DNA of 64,000 nt from Casuarina equisetifolia (lineage: Eukaryota; Streptophyta; Magnoliopsida; Fagales; Casuarinaceae): positions 18,564,853 to 18,628,852 of the forward strand of contig CM052358.1 in NCBI GenBank assembly GCA_028551475.1, given 5' to 3'. Position numbers and translations under genes: made by a program. The notes under the pieces were generated by a model. The model saw nothing but the letters and a program-made list of their open reading frames with translations, ran no database searches and was not told the DNA's origin. Shown here one piece after another: positions 35,115-47,891 of the stretch. Numbering within the stretch: the first letter of the stretch is position 1; every line of letters starts with the position of its first letter.

Positions 35115-36570
35115 TGAATTTTAAATGTAAGTAAACATGTCGAACAAGTAATATAATGATAAGAAAAGTATTGTCCCACGAAGATTGGTGAATACTAAAC
35201 TAATTAAGTACTAATGTTGAATTAATCCTAAAATTTATCTAGCAAATCAAAATATTGTTGATGATGAATTAAAATTTAAAATTTCTAAAATGAAAACTCA
35301 ATGTTAATTAAAATCGAATCCAAGTAAGAATAATCAAGATGAGAAACATGTTAGAGCTTCCGATTTCACCATAATTACTAAATATGAATTTTCATAGTAT
35401 ATGACTACAAAAATGATATTACCTATGTGATGACAGAATTTCCTAATTTATTTACTATCCTATGTCTAGGTATAACAAACCTATTTAGTTCATTAATTCA
35501 TTATATTTCTATACATGAATTGAAACAAACCAAATGCATTAGGATCTGTGAATATTCTTGGTTTACAATAAATCTTTCGATTATCTTATCACCAAAAGCC
35601 ACATAAACAACATGGTATATGTCTATCCATATTTAATTCATGGTTATATATTATAAGAAGTAATTGCATATTATTACCTCTCAGTCTCAAACATGCACAT
35701 CAAATCATTCAAGTGGTGGCTAATCACTTAAAAGTATTAAGCATAATAATATATAACTTACATAAATAAAATATCTTGCAAAACATAAAAACTTATAAAA
35801 TTCACATCATCATAGTTAGGCTACATTTTTGTTCTAACAAAAGAAGTTTAGAACATACTGAAATAACAAACCAAAGTAATAGTAGAAATTAAGTAAAATA
35901 TCTTAAATAAAAAGAACAGGAAAGTTGTCACTATATTGTTTTCTCTTTAAGAATTCTTTACAGAATTCCTACAATTCAAGAATGATAAGAAGTAGCGGGA
36001 AGCTTTTGCGCCCCTATTTCTCTTTTTCTTCCTTAGTTTTCTCTTTCTTTTCTAGCTTTTTCTCCCTTCCTTGGTTCCGGCGGCAACACACGGCTTTTCT
36101 TCTTTTCTCTTTCTTCTCTTTCTTCTCTCTCTTCTTCTCTTATGCGGCGCCCTCTTTTGACTTGTTTTTCTCTTTTCTCTCTCCTATATGGCGCCTCTTT
36201 CCTCTCTTCTCCATAATTCATGTTCCTTTGCCCTTTTATGCTATCTTAGGATGCGTGACCTAAGATTTTCCCTTCACTTTTTTGCCCCTTTTCTTTATTT
36301 CCTTTCTTGTCCTTTTTTGTCCTTTTCCTTATCTTTTTGCTACTTTACACGTTGCCTCCTCTTTTCTTTTTTTGATTTCTTCTTCTTTCCTTTTCTTTTT
36401 CACGTGCCTTTTTGTAATTTTCCTTTCCTTTATTTCTTTTGCTCTTTTGAGGTTTACTGCATAAATAACACAAATTTACATAAATATATCAAAACTTAAA
36501 TATTATCTTATAAAACTTGTATTATTTATATCCTAAAATAATCAAAATAACTCTATAAAAATAGAGTTAT
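35115..36570. repeat. Unclassified repeat-like unit ending in a short hairpin
   Basis: It begins near a GTCGAACAAGTAATATA / TATTGTCCCACGA tract and ends in a perfect 8-bp inverted repeat AACTCTAT-aaaa-ATAGAGTT (36549-36568). It lies in the insertion that splits duplicate unit B, so it is younger than the duplication or was carried in with it. No protein was recognised. The class (non-autonomous DNA element or other) is open. Confidence 0.35.
35990..36445. repeat. Long polypyrimidine tract (plus strand)
   Basis: About 450 bp strongly biased to C and T on the plus strand, with short GC-rich interruptions (GGCGGC, TATGGCGC). The overlapping S/F/L-rich frames (35925-36263, 36188-36499) are by-products of this composition. 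Confidence 0.8.
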
Positions 36571-36955
36571 CACTTATGTAAGTTATGTGTTATTAATTTC
36601 TACTAACCAACAGTAAATGGTTAGCTGTTGGCTCCTAAGATGGGAACGAGCCTTTGCTTGGCTTACCATGGCAAGCCAAGATCATGGTTTCTCTTGTATC
36701 AAGACAATGCCATACCCCATTTTCACGTAAACATCGAACTAGCTCTTAAGATGCTTAACTAGATGTGGGAAACGATGGAAATGATGTTCATCAATTTGTT
36801 TATGTGAAAATGTATATATTTTCTTAATTTGTTCATGGTTGTTGATGAGAATGAACTTCTATACTTGTAAATGGTTTACTTTTATCAATAAGTAGGTTTT
36901 ATCCATCTTTATTCTAGTAATCAAAGCAATCTAGTTTCGGATTTCATGGGTCATC

Positions 36956-37345
36956 CAACCATTTCTTACAGATTAAAACATGTATTATGAACATTTGAGA
37001 CAACATAATAATTAAGAATGATTACATGGTACTTGGTAAGGATTTATATGAAAAGTATTTCCTTCCTTTCAAGCTTCACACAAATGAAGCTCTACTTCCC
37101 AAATGCTGACCTTTTAGCATCTGAACAACTTATATATAATGCCAAGTTTGGCTATTAATGGTTGCACATGTCAATAAAGAATATCAAAAACAAAAAAAAA
37201 AGTGTTGTCATTGAAAAAAGCCATTTGTCTTAGGTACTTATTCCTATAGTGCAACATAGTACATGGATAACCACCTCACACTATTGTTTTAGACTAGTAG
37301 TATGAGCTGATAGGCTAGCTAAGCAAGTACAAGTCAAATTTTATA
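36956..37345. other. Intergenic DNA before the gypsy element
   Basis: No gene or named repeat was seen. Confidence 0.5.
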
Positions 37346-37701
37346 TGTTGGATTGGCAGTATGGACAAATGGACTGAATTGACAAGTATGAGTCCAACTT
37401 GCCTAGTTTCCCTTATTGTTAAGTCATCCATTTGGGTGATGCCCATTATAGTTTCCTTTTTTGTTATTACATTTGAATTTCCTAGATGTAACTAACCCCT
37501 TTTAATGAAGGAAACATTATTTGCCTACTTATGATTGTACCGGTTATGATATTGAATAAGATTATTACTATGATCAAATATTTATGATTGTAATGTCAGT
37601 CTTAATGCAAATGTTTACGGTTAGGAATTACATGTGTCTTGATTCGATGAATCTAGTTCAAATTCTAATAATGTCCATACATTTATGATTCTATCATAAT
37701 G

Positions 37702-38477
37702 TGATGCGAATCTTATGGTGGGCTTGAGTGAGCTCAGGTTAAGAAAATAACTAAAAATTACTTTTTTGGTGTTTTTGGGTTTTTTGTAGGAAAAGTGAGT
37801 GTTTGGTAGGGAGGAATGGAGCAAAAGCAAAAATACAAAGAATAAAAAAAAATATAGATGCCAATAAGCTCAAAGACGTAAAGGCAATGCCATTAGTCAA
37901 GGAGGTGCTCCACCACCAATCCCTGACAAGAATTGGATAAAGGACGCAAAAGTTGATCACACAACTTAAAGGTTTTTATTCTCTATAAAACAAGTTTGTT
38001 TATAACTAAAACAATGTTCCCTTTAAATAGACAATAAACGTAATTCTAGAAGGATCCTAGTAAATTAGGAATCCTTAAAACTTAATTCTAGAAGGATCTT
38101 GATAAATTAAGAATCTTTAAAATTAAAGAAGTCTTAACAAATTTGAATTTTGACAAATAAGGGAATCCTAAACAAGTCAGAGATTTGACAAGTATGGAAA
38201 CCCAAATAAATCAGGAACCTAGACAATTAAGAAAAACCAAATAAAATAAAATATTCTCAGACAATAAAGAAAACCTAAGAAATTAAGGACTCAACAACTA
38301 TTTAAGAAACCCCTATGTTAAAGACTGTAGAGATGCTACGAAATATTCTTAGACTACTTCTTCAACCTTGGCCTTCTTGGACCCACTGGATTATGTTGTG
38401 GCTCAAACATGTATTTGATGACACACAACATATGGATTAGGCTATTATATTGGGATGACATAGTCATTACTGCATCA
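37702..38477 (-). repeat. 3' LTR of the gag-only element
   Basis: TGATGCGAATC...CTGCATCA, 776 bp, aligning end to end with 39855-40633. Confidence 0.9.
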
Positions 38478-38490
38478 ATCTCCCTTTCTT
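38478..38490 (-). other. Polypurine tract of the gag-only element
   Basis: The minus strand reads AAGAAAGGGAGAT directly before the 3' LTR. Confidence 0.75.
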
Positions 38491-39839
38491 GATAAAGATT
38501 TGTTCTTAAATCTTAATTGCTGCTTTGGGCTTTATTGCTCCATGGATCCATAATCCAAAGTTTGTGCACACAAATCAAGCTCTAACTTTAGCAGCCTACC
38601 CAAGTGTGTTAGTTCACAAATCAATGGCAAACTATCATGCTTCTTGGATGGAAGTTTACAACCTGACCAACAATATAATACAAAAAAGTAGTTGAAGTTA
38701 TGGAATGTTTTGGCAGCACCTTCATCAATTGCATTGAAAAGTATTGGTGATTGTTGTTGACATATCATCTTCTCATGATTTGACAATACAAACCCACAAA
38801 GGAAACCACTATTCATGCTTAGTGCCTGTGAATTCTTCAACTCTTGGATAAAACCTTGTGGTTCTTTTAAAAGAATTTCTTTTATTGCCTTGTTTGGTAA
38901 TATCTCATACTTCGGTAGATTTGAACCTCTTGGATCAATCTCCTTTCCAAGCATCACATATTGCTCTGGAGGATCCAAGCACTTTGGATTTGCATTCATG
39001 GTCATTGGTGCCTCAGTCCCTAAAAGATCCAAAGTTTCTAGGTCTACCTTCTTCTCTGCCAACACCACCAGTTTTGGTAGACCTAAATCTTTTGGTTTTA
39101 TTTTTATTGACTTTGTTTCTTTTACTTGCATAACTTTTATGACTTTCTTCAGTGAAGCTTCTCTCCTATACCACCTTTCTATTCACATATCATAGTCTTC
39201 CTTGTAATGATTGTAGTTGTTCTGCTGTTGGTACTTGAAATCTGTTAAAGCATAATCTTTTTTTTTAATTACATTGTGGTTGTTGGCTTTGGCATATGTT
39301 CATCTTGCACACGCTAACTTGGTCTTGCTTGTAATCTTTGGGCAAGAAGTGCTTTTTGAGTAGCTTCTTTAGTTTCTCCCATGAATGGACCTTCTCCTTT
39401 CCATCTCATTCTCTTTGTTTCTTAACATTCTCCCATTATAAAAAAGAAAATTCTTTAAGATGAAGAACAACAACCTTATATTTCTTCCAATCATCATACG
39501 CTTGGAACTTAAACACCTTTTCAATATGATATAGCCAATCAATAAAATCATTGGGATCAAAAGTACCTTTGAATTCTGAGATCTCGACACATAAGTTACA
39601 ATCATTGTGTGCCTCCTCCGCCGTTCTCTTTCATCTTGGCTGCACTGGGTGCCTTCACAAATTGCTTGCAACTTCTTGAGGACATTAGAAAGTTGCACCT
39701 TTACCTTGCCTAACTCAAGTGATAATATTCTGTTTCCAACTTTCCATTGTGGAATTGGCGAAGAATGGCACTATGGTGAGATGAAAAATTGCTACTTGGA
39801 TTAAACATCTTAAGGAGAGCTCACTTAAAAGAATAACCT

Positions 39840-39852
39840 AGCTCTGATACCA
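39840..39852 (-). other. Primer-binding site of the gag-only element
   Basis: The minus strand reads TGGTATCAGAGC, two bases after the 5' LTR. This matches the classic initiator-Met tRNA primer site of plant LTR elements. Confidence 0.85.
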
Positions 39853-39854
39853 CT

Positions 39855-40633
39855 TGATGCGAATCTTATGGTAGGCTTAAGCGAGCTCAGGTTAAGAAAA
39901 TAACTAAAAATCGTTGTTTTGATGTTTTTGGGTTTTTTGTGGGAGAAGTGAGTGTTTGATAAGGAGGAATGGAGAAAAAATGAAAATACAAAGAACAAAA
40001 ACAAAATATAGATGCCAATAAGCTATAAGACGTAAAGGCATTGCCACCAGTCAATAAGGTGCTCTACCACCAATCCTTGGCAAGAATTGGATAAAGAATA
40101 CAAAAGTTTATCACACAACTTAGGGGTTTCTATTCTCTATAAAACAAGTCTATTTACAACTTAAACAATGCTCCTTTTAAATAGATAACTAAACCTAATT
40201 TTAGAAGAATCCTAGTAAATCAAGAATCCTTAAAAACTAATTCTAGAAAGATCTTGATAAATCAAGAATCACTAAAATTAAAGAAGTCTTAACAAATTTG
40301 GATTCTAACAAATAAGGAAATCCTAAACAAGTCAGAGATTTGACAAGTATGGAAACCTAAATAAATTAGGAACTTAGACAATTAAGGAAAACCAAATAAA
40401 AGGAAATATTCTCAGATAATAAGAAAAAACCTAAGAAATTAAAGACTTAACAACTATTTAGGAAACCCTTATCTTAAAGACTGTAAAGATGCTATAGAAT
40501 ATTCTTGGGCTGCTTCTTTAACCTTGGCCTTCTTGGACCCATTGGATTACGTTATGGCTTAAACATGTATTTGATGACACATAACATATAGACTGGGCTA
40601 TTATATTGGGCTAGCATAGTCATTACCGCATCA
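39855..40633 (-). repeat. 5' LTR of the gag-only element
   Basis: TGATGCGAATC...CCGCATCA, 779 bp. Confidence 0.9.
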
Positions 40634-43600
40634 ATTGCTATATTGAATTCTTGAAAGAACACAAACACTTATATAAAGGGAACCTTTTGGCTCCCTTTCT
40701 CATACAATTCACCTAAACTCTTCCTACTTTTAACACTCTTATTGTTCCTCAACTCTCTTTGTTTTCTCTTCAAAGTTAGTCCCTTAAAGTGATCCTAGTT
40801 GAAGGCTAACTTAGTTTCTAGTTAAGAGCCAAGTGATGGATGAATTTTTCTCTAAGTTTGTTACATATGGTACCAAAGCCAAGTTATTAAGGTAGGCTGA
40901 ACTATTGAAATGGCAAGTGAAGGTATGGTTGGAAACTCAGCCTAAGAGGTAGACCGAGAGAAATAGGCCACAAGTTGACCCAATGGTGGCCATGGAAGAA
41001 AGAGTTAATGCATTGGAGAGTTATTTGTCTCACACTAAAGAACGAGTGGTTGAATTGAAAAGAGTTGTGGAAAAACTCCAAGGGAAACTTGTTGTTGTTG
41101 TTGTCCTTCGTGGAGACATTACTAAATTGATGAGCTACAGTGGGAAACAAGATGCAATAGAAGTAGTTAACTTCTTGTGGCATATGGAGCGATATTTTTA
41201 TATGGTTCACATTATTGATATGTTTGATAAGGTACAAATTGTCTCTTATTATCTTACTTAAAATGCTAATGTACGATAGAATTGGATTTGCCAAGAGATG
41301 GAGAATGAGGAAGACCATATCAAAACTTATAAGACTTTCAAGGTAGAACTAAAGAAGTAATTCCTCCCTAAGAATGTGGACTAGAAGGCTCAGGAGATGT
41401 TGAGGAACTTGAGACATATAACTACTTTGTGAGCATATGTGCAACATTTACTCATGCAACACTATACCTCAAGGATCTTCCTAAAAAGATCTTTTTGTTC
41501 TTCTTTATAAGTGGCCTTCAAAACTGGGCAAAATAAAAGATTGAGAAGTGAGAGGTAACCAAGTTAAGCTAAGCCATTTAAATTGTTGAATCCTTGGTAA
41601 ATCATAGATGAATGAATGTATCATTTAGACCATCTACCCAGACTAAAAATTTGGGAAAGGAATAAGGGAATTGATCCTCATTCAACTAGAATGGGGGTAC
41701 TATACCACCTTCGAATCATGATGGTGACAATAGAAAAGATAATTTTTCTTCCTTCATCTATAGAAGCCCGTGTTATATGAAAGATTACTCGAAGAAAGAA
41801 TTGTTGAATGCTATGGAGCAAGAAATGGTTCAAAAAGACACTTCAGTGGAGGATGGTTACTTAGTAGCCCTTTAGATGTTCAACTCCATGGAAGGCAAGG
41901 CCCCTAGACTAGTTGCAAGATCTTTTACGTATTTAGAATGTGTAGTTAATGACAAGAAAGCCAAAGCCATGGTAGATTCAATTGTAACCCATAACATCAT
42001 TACACTTGGAAAAGCCAAGAAATTGGGTCTCTCGGTTAAGAAAGATATCATATCATTAAAGACAGTGAACAACACTATATGACCAATGTCTAGGATTGCT
42101 TAAGGAGTGGATCTCCACATAGGCAAATGGAAAGGGAAGGTGAACCTTACGGTGGTAGTTATGGAGGGGGAAGGTGAGCCTTACGGTGGTAACTATAGAG
42201 GACTACAAATGAGTTCTCGGGTTAGACTTCCTCCGCATAACTAATTTTTTTCCTTACCCTACACAGAGTTGCCTATGTGTATTTACAGGTAATATATCAT
42301 GCATGGTCCTTGTGAAAGCTATGGGTCCTGCACAAATAAGTCTTTCTACCATGTAGTTAAAAAAAGAGATACAAAAAGACAATGAGACTTATCTAGTTAT
42401 GTTAAAAGAGAATAAGGAGACTGTGAAGGAGGACAATCTTCCAAAAAAATTTCACAAGCTTTTTGAAGAGAACAAGGATATGATGCCTCTGAAAATGCCA
42501 AAGCAACTATGTCTTATGAGGGAATTTAACCATGCAGTTGAGTTGGAACCGAGAACAAAGCCTCCTATGAAGGCCTCTTATAAAATATTGATGCTTGAGT
42601 TAAAGGAAGTTAGGAAATAGCTAAAGACATTGTTAGATGTGGGATACATTTGGCCTTTAAAGGCCTCGTATGGTGCCCTAATACTCTTCTAAGTGAAGAA
42701 GAATGATTCAATGTGGCTCTGCATTGACTATAGGGTGTTGAATAAGGTAACCATAAAAACAAATACCCTATTCCTTTAATAGTAGATTTGTTTGATAAGT
42801 TAAGCAATGACTATTACTTTACAAAGGTAGACTTAAGATTAGGATACCATCAAGTTTGAACTATTGCTGGTAATGCAATATATCTCTTTTGAATGGTTGG
42901 TCATGTCTTTCAACTTAACCAACGCTCTAGTGATGTTATGCGCCTTGATGAACAACTTTTTTCATCCTTACTTAGATAAGTTTATTGTGGTATACCTAGA
43001 CGACATCATGGTGTATAGTAACTTGTTAGAGGAACATGTTGAGTACTTGAAGACTTTGTTCAAGGTACTAGGGAGAATAAGTTGTACCTGAAGAAGGAGA
43101 AACGTTCATTTGCCTGAGAAGAAGTCAATTTCCTTTGGCACGTGATAAAGCAAGGTACATTGACAATGGATGGAGCCAAAGTAAAGGCAATCCAAGAGTG
43201 AGAAGCTTCTTCCAAGGTAACAAAATTGAGACTTTTTTTTAGTCTTGTTAATTATTATAAGTAATTCATTTATGAATATTCAGCAAGGGCCACACCCTTG
43301 ATTGAGTTATCAAAGAAGTCCAAGACATGGGAATGGACTACGGAATGCTAGGATGTCTTTGACAATTTGAAGGCTACAATGATGAAGGAATCAATATTGA
43401 CACTACTTGATTTCACAAAACTATTCAAGGCATACTCTAATGATTTTGATTTTGCTATTAAAGGCACACTATTATAGGAAAGGCACCCCACTGCTTATGA
43501 AAGTTGGAAGTTGAATTAGGTAGACCATAAGTACACAATGCAAGAGAAGGAAATGATGACCATAGTTTACTATTTAAAGACATTGTGTCACTACCTTGGC

Positions 43601-45840
43601 ATATGATTCCTTATTTAGATGGACAATGTAACCATAAACTACTTCCAAACCCAAAAGAAATTTTCATTGAAGTAAGTGAGGTTGCAAGATCTCCTTGCTA
43701 AGTTTGATTACACGATGGAGTACAAGCATGAGAGGACAAATGTCATGGTAGATGCCCTTAACAGAAAAGTGGAGTTAGCTACCATGTGTTTAGTTGTAGG
43801 GGACACATTGTAGCTAATACAAGAAGGAATGACCCATGATCCTGTGGCTTAGTAGATGGAACAACTTGTGAAAGAAGGAAAAAAAACAATTTTAATTGGA
43901 AGATGGACTATTTTTCACCAAGAGAAAGTGCATATACATGTCAAAGTGGGAGAACCTCTACCACAAGGATATCAAGAAATGCCATGATAGCAAATGGGCA
44001 GGTCATCTTAGAAAACAAAGAACACAAGTTATAGTGGAAGCCTTGTATTATTGGCCTGGTTTAAAGGACGGGGTAGAATTATTTATAAAAACTTATCTTA
44101 TCTATCAGTAGGATAAACCATAATAAAGACCCCTTAGTGGTTTGTTAGAACCTTTACCTATCTCCAATCATCCATGGGAAAATGTCTTTATGGACTTTAT
44201 CACTGGGTTACAACTTTCATAGTGGTGGTGGACCAATTCTTAAAGTATACAACTTTCATATAGGTCCATGTGAAATGTCCCGCAAAAGTCATTGCTCAAC
44301 TTTTTTTCAAACATGTGGTGAAGTATTAGGGACTACCACATAGTATCATTAGTGATAGAGACCATGTTTCATAAGGCAACTATGGAGGGAGCTATTTAAG
44401 TTGTTAGGCTCATAATTGTGGTTTTCCATGAGCTTTCACCCTTAAACATATGGATAGACAAAAAGGGTGAACAACCTTGTGGAGTTGTACTTAAGACACT
44501 TTATGAACGAGAATCTAAAAGATTAGGTGAAACTAATGGATATGGTTTATTCTCTTACAATCTTTACAAGAGTGAATCGACAAATAAAATCTCATTTAAG
44601 TTGGTGACATGACAATAACCATTGAGTCTTACTAGCCTTGGAAACCAAGCATTTAGATCAGTGCCCTAATGCCTTTGACATGGTTAAAATGTGGCAGAAA
44701 AATGTTGATGTCGCAAGGTCCTACTTGAATAAAGCTATAAAGAGAATTAAAAGATGGGCTGATAAGAAAAGAAAGCCAGCATATTATAATATTGGGGGAC
44801 CATGTACTAGTAAAGTTCCTACCTTACCAATACAAAGCTTACCACCCCCTTCTCAAATGGTTAGTCCATAAGTATGAAGGATCATTTAAGATAGTGGGAA
44901 AGTTGGGAAGGTGGCCTATTAGCTAGACCTCTCACTTAACCTTATGATCCATTCGATTTTTTTATATTAGCTTGTTGAAGCCTTTCCACAAGGATAAGGA
45001 GGATGCAATGCGAAGCAAGCCAACGAGGGCTTTTTCAACGATGATGACCTCTTTTGAGAAGGTGGCAAAGGCAATCTTGGCTAATCACATTTTTTGGAAG
45101 AAAAGAGCTCATCCACGATGATAGTTCTTGATTAAGTGGAAAGGATTACCAGAAAGTGAAGTAACGACGGAGTTTGAGGATGATCTTTGGCAATTCAAAG
45201 ATCTCATCGATCATTACTAGGAGGAGATAAGAGTGTCACCGAATTAGGCAAGGGAGAATCAATTGGACTAGTAATACAAGCCAATGGACTAAGTTGGTGA
45301 GTACGAGTCTAATCCACCTAGTTTCCCTTATTGTTGGGTTGTCCACTTTGGGTGGTACCCATTGTAGTTTCCTTTTTTTATTATTTTATTTGAATTTCCT
45401 AGGATGTAACCAACCCTTTTTAATAAGGGAAATGTCACTTGCCTATTTATGATTGTAACAATTTTGATATTGAATAAGATTATTGTTATGATATAATATT
45501 TATGATTGTGATGTTAGTCTTAATGCAAATGGTTACAGTTAGGAATAACAAATGTCTTGATTTTATGAATCTAGCTCAAATTCTAATAAAATCCACACAT
45601 TTATGATTTCACCATAAACGTGTAACCGATACTATATTGAATTTTGGCAAACACAAGAACCTCTCGACTCCCTTTCTCATACAATTCACATGAACTCTTC
45701 TTATTCTGACATTCCCATTGTTCCTCAACTCCCTTTGCTTTCTCTTCAAAGTTACTCTCTCAAGGTAATCATGGTTGAAGTTTGACTCAATTTCTAGTCA
45801 AGAGCTGAGTGTCGGACAGACTCCTTCTAAGTTCGTTACA

Positions 45841-46939
45841 CTATGGCTCTTTCCAGCCATCGTTATGGTAGTTTGGGATTGACTATTTACTTAGGGTGGT
45901 CAGATAGAATATTTTTCATAAATGCGTAGAACATTATATAAGGATACGAAACTCCTTTTATACGAACATTTACTTTTTCTTCTAAAAAGAATAAAAAAAA
46001 TCCGTATGAGCTAATTAATTGTACATTTAAGCAAACTTGAAGAATCAAGGCTAAAAATAAAAATTCAAGATGTAACTTAATAACTTTTCTTGAAATAAAA
46101 GTTCTACTATAGAGAAATCTTTCTTATACTGTTAAAATAATGGGTATTACTTTCATCTTACAGGACCTTTAATATAAGCTAGAGTTATCTTAAATTCTGT
46201 ATCTCAAATTCTATGTAGTTGTTAAAAACCTTTCCTTTCTAAGAATATTTGCAAGTTACAACAATAAAGAACAAATTATTAAGTATTTGACAAATGAATC
46301 ACAAAATAGTGATGCTAGAAGGAACACATCTTGTATGGTTGTTAATAAGTTATTCAGCTAAAATATTTTTCACAATTTTCTAACAAACTTGTATTTAATT
46401 TATACTAGATATGCCAACAATTTCCCTCTTATTTCGATAAAAATATAGGAGTTAGATAATATTTAGACAAAAAGGGATCATTATGTATCTTAAGAACAGA
46501 TTCTACTTTGATCCTTCACTTAATAAAACAACAACTTTTACAACCTAATCTTAGAGGCCGTAGAAAAACTAAACTGTTGTGTAGAAACTAGTCTTCATCA
46601 GCTATGAAGTGGAATAGCCCAAAAACTAATCCGTTTTGTTTTTCTTTCCCTTCTAAAGGTTTTACGATCAGAAGATTCGAGGTTTGGATTTTGAAGGTCC
46701 ATAAAAGAGAAACTTTAGTCCTGTAGGCTACCTCTTCTACTGCGTCTTTTACGTTCCAAGTCCAATTCTACAAGGTTTTTAGCTTTCAACTGCTGTTATT
46801 TTCAGTTGGTCTATTGCACTCTGTTCTGTTGCTGGGAATTCTTGGGAAAAGGGATCTGAAGCTTTGGAGAAAGTTCGGTTTGCTTTGAGAGTTTTGAATT
46901 TTTCGTGTTAATCCTCTAACCCTAACCCCCCATTACAGA
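45841..46939 (+). other. Intergenic DNA and 5' flank of the DUF3128 gene
   Basis: AT-rich to about 46600. The last 300 bases before 46940 have promoter/leader-like composition and end with CTAACCCCCCATTACAG before the ATG. No other gene. Confidence 0.5.
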
Positions 46940-47847
46940 ATGTCTTCTGAGAGTGAACCTCCTTCGGGTACTAAGAACCGGCGCTTATCCTGCACCACCT
47001 GCTTCGATGCCCTCTCGTTTTGCTACTGTACGCCCTTTCTTTTTGCATCTCCGATTTCAATTTCTCATTGCAATTTTGCATCAGAAACGATGTTGCAGTC
47101 TCCAAACAAAACCAGATAATAACTAGCCATTTACGTATTCAATGAGCTTTCTTTAACTCCCATTCTACCTTGCGCCAGTAATGTAGTGAGTCAAGTGGTC
47201 ATTGTTGCCCTCGAAGTACATTTTCATGTTCGTATTCCTATAAAAAAAGTTACATTTCCATGGATTAATTGTTTCGATACCCCTATGAGTTGTGGTGTTT
47301 GGACTTCCTCCTGGTTATTTTGTTTTTCTTATCAGGATTTCTGTTATATAAGCCTTGAAACCTTGACTATTGATTAGAAAAGCTGTCACGATAATAGCAT
47401 CTTCATTTGTTTACTCGAGGAACCTCAATTTGGGGAGAAAGAGATTTACTGCACCGGGAACGTTATCATCGATATCCTTCAATTTTTAGTTGAATATGAA
47501 TTATCGTATATAGACAAGTCTTCTAGGGTTTGTGTATCTTTTATTCAAACAAAGCATTTTGGTTTTGTTTCTTCTGTGCCATGTTCTTAAATCTTTTCTT
47601 ACCATCTTTTGTGCCCCTTGCCAATGTGTACTGTTTTATACTTTGGCTTCTATGTGGTCATTTCCCTAGCATTGTGATTGAGTTCGCTTCTGGGTGGTCC
47701 TCTGTTTTTGTTCTAGCCCTGTCTTTGTTTTTTACAGGATTTTCTTCATGTTACGTCTTCACCATTCTACGTCCCTCAATCAGTGTTTTCCATTTTAACA
47801 AATTTCTCTAATTTAGGTTTTCATGGATCCCTGATTTCCGTCTTTCT

Positions 47848-47891
<44 letters not shown>

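Larger units (their letters stand above)
27866..36955 (+). repeat. Second unit (B) of the segmental duplication, interrupted by insertions
   Basis: Collinear with 13658-18640: truncated RAD5A tail, flank, DUF26 copy 2, 3' flank, TRIM. Then about 3.7 kb of inserted repeat DNA (32.85-36.6 kb) precedes the last matching tract (36600-36955 with 18340-18640). The left breakpoint lies in what was RAD5A intron 17, about 145 bp right of the LTR at 27352. Confidence 0.9.
37702..40633 (-). mobile_element. Complete gag-only LTR element (TR-GAG-like), nested in the gypsy 5' LTR
   Basis: Two near-identical direct LTRs (776 and 779 bp) flank a 1377-bp interior on the minus strand. The interior carries only a gag-like region: minus 39698-39369, where shifted frames give a DPNDFIDWLYHIEKVF / DDWKKYKVVVLHLK block typical of plant gypsy gag, plus a 199-codon frame at 39131-38532 of unknown function. 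A Met-tRNA-type primer site and a polypurine tract sit at the proper ends. No protease, RT or integrase, so it would depend on enzymes supplied by another element. Confidence 0.88.
37346..45840 (+). mobile_element. Ty3/gypsy chromovirus-type retrotransposon, decayed, 5' LTR split by a nested element
   Basis: 5' LTR: about 37346-37701 plus 40634-40865. 3' LTR: about 45259-45840. Both end in GTTACA. A primer-binding site TGGTACCAAAGCC (40868-40880) resembles the initiator-Met site with two changes. The interior reads gag (about 40983-41700), a protease relic at 41876-42082 (DSIVT where the family has the DTGAT-type active site), RT 42399-43140 with YLDD at 42993-43004, RNase H to about 43800, integrase from 43896 (YYWPGLKDGVE zinc-region residues) and a chromodomain-like end near 45110-45220 (KWKGLPESE, DLWQFKDLI). 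Many stops and frameshifts make it inactive. No clear target-site duplication was found (TTATA left, CTATG right). Confidence 0.88.

Noticed and set aside
35925..36499. Possible membrane proteins rich in F, S and L
   Set aside because: Artefacts of the long polypyrimidine tract. All frames there look hydrophobic.
41872..42075. Minus-strand frame over the gypsy protease region
   Set aside because: Shadow of the plus-strand retroelement sequence.
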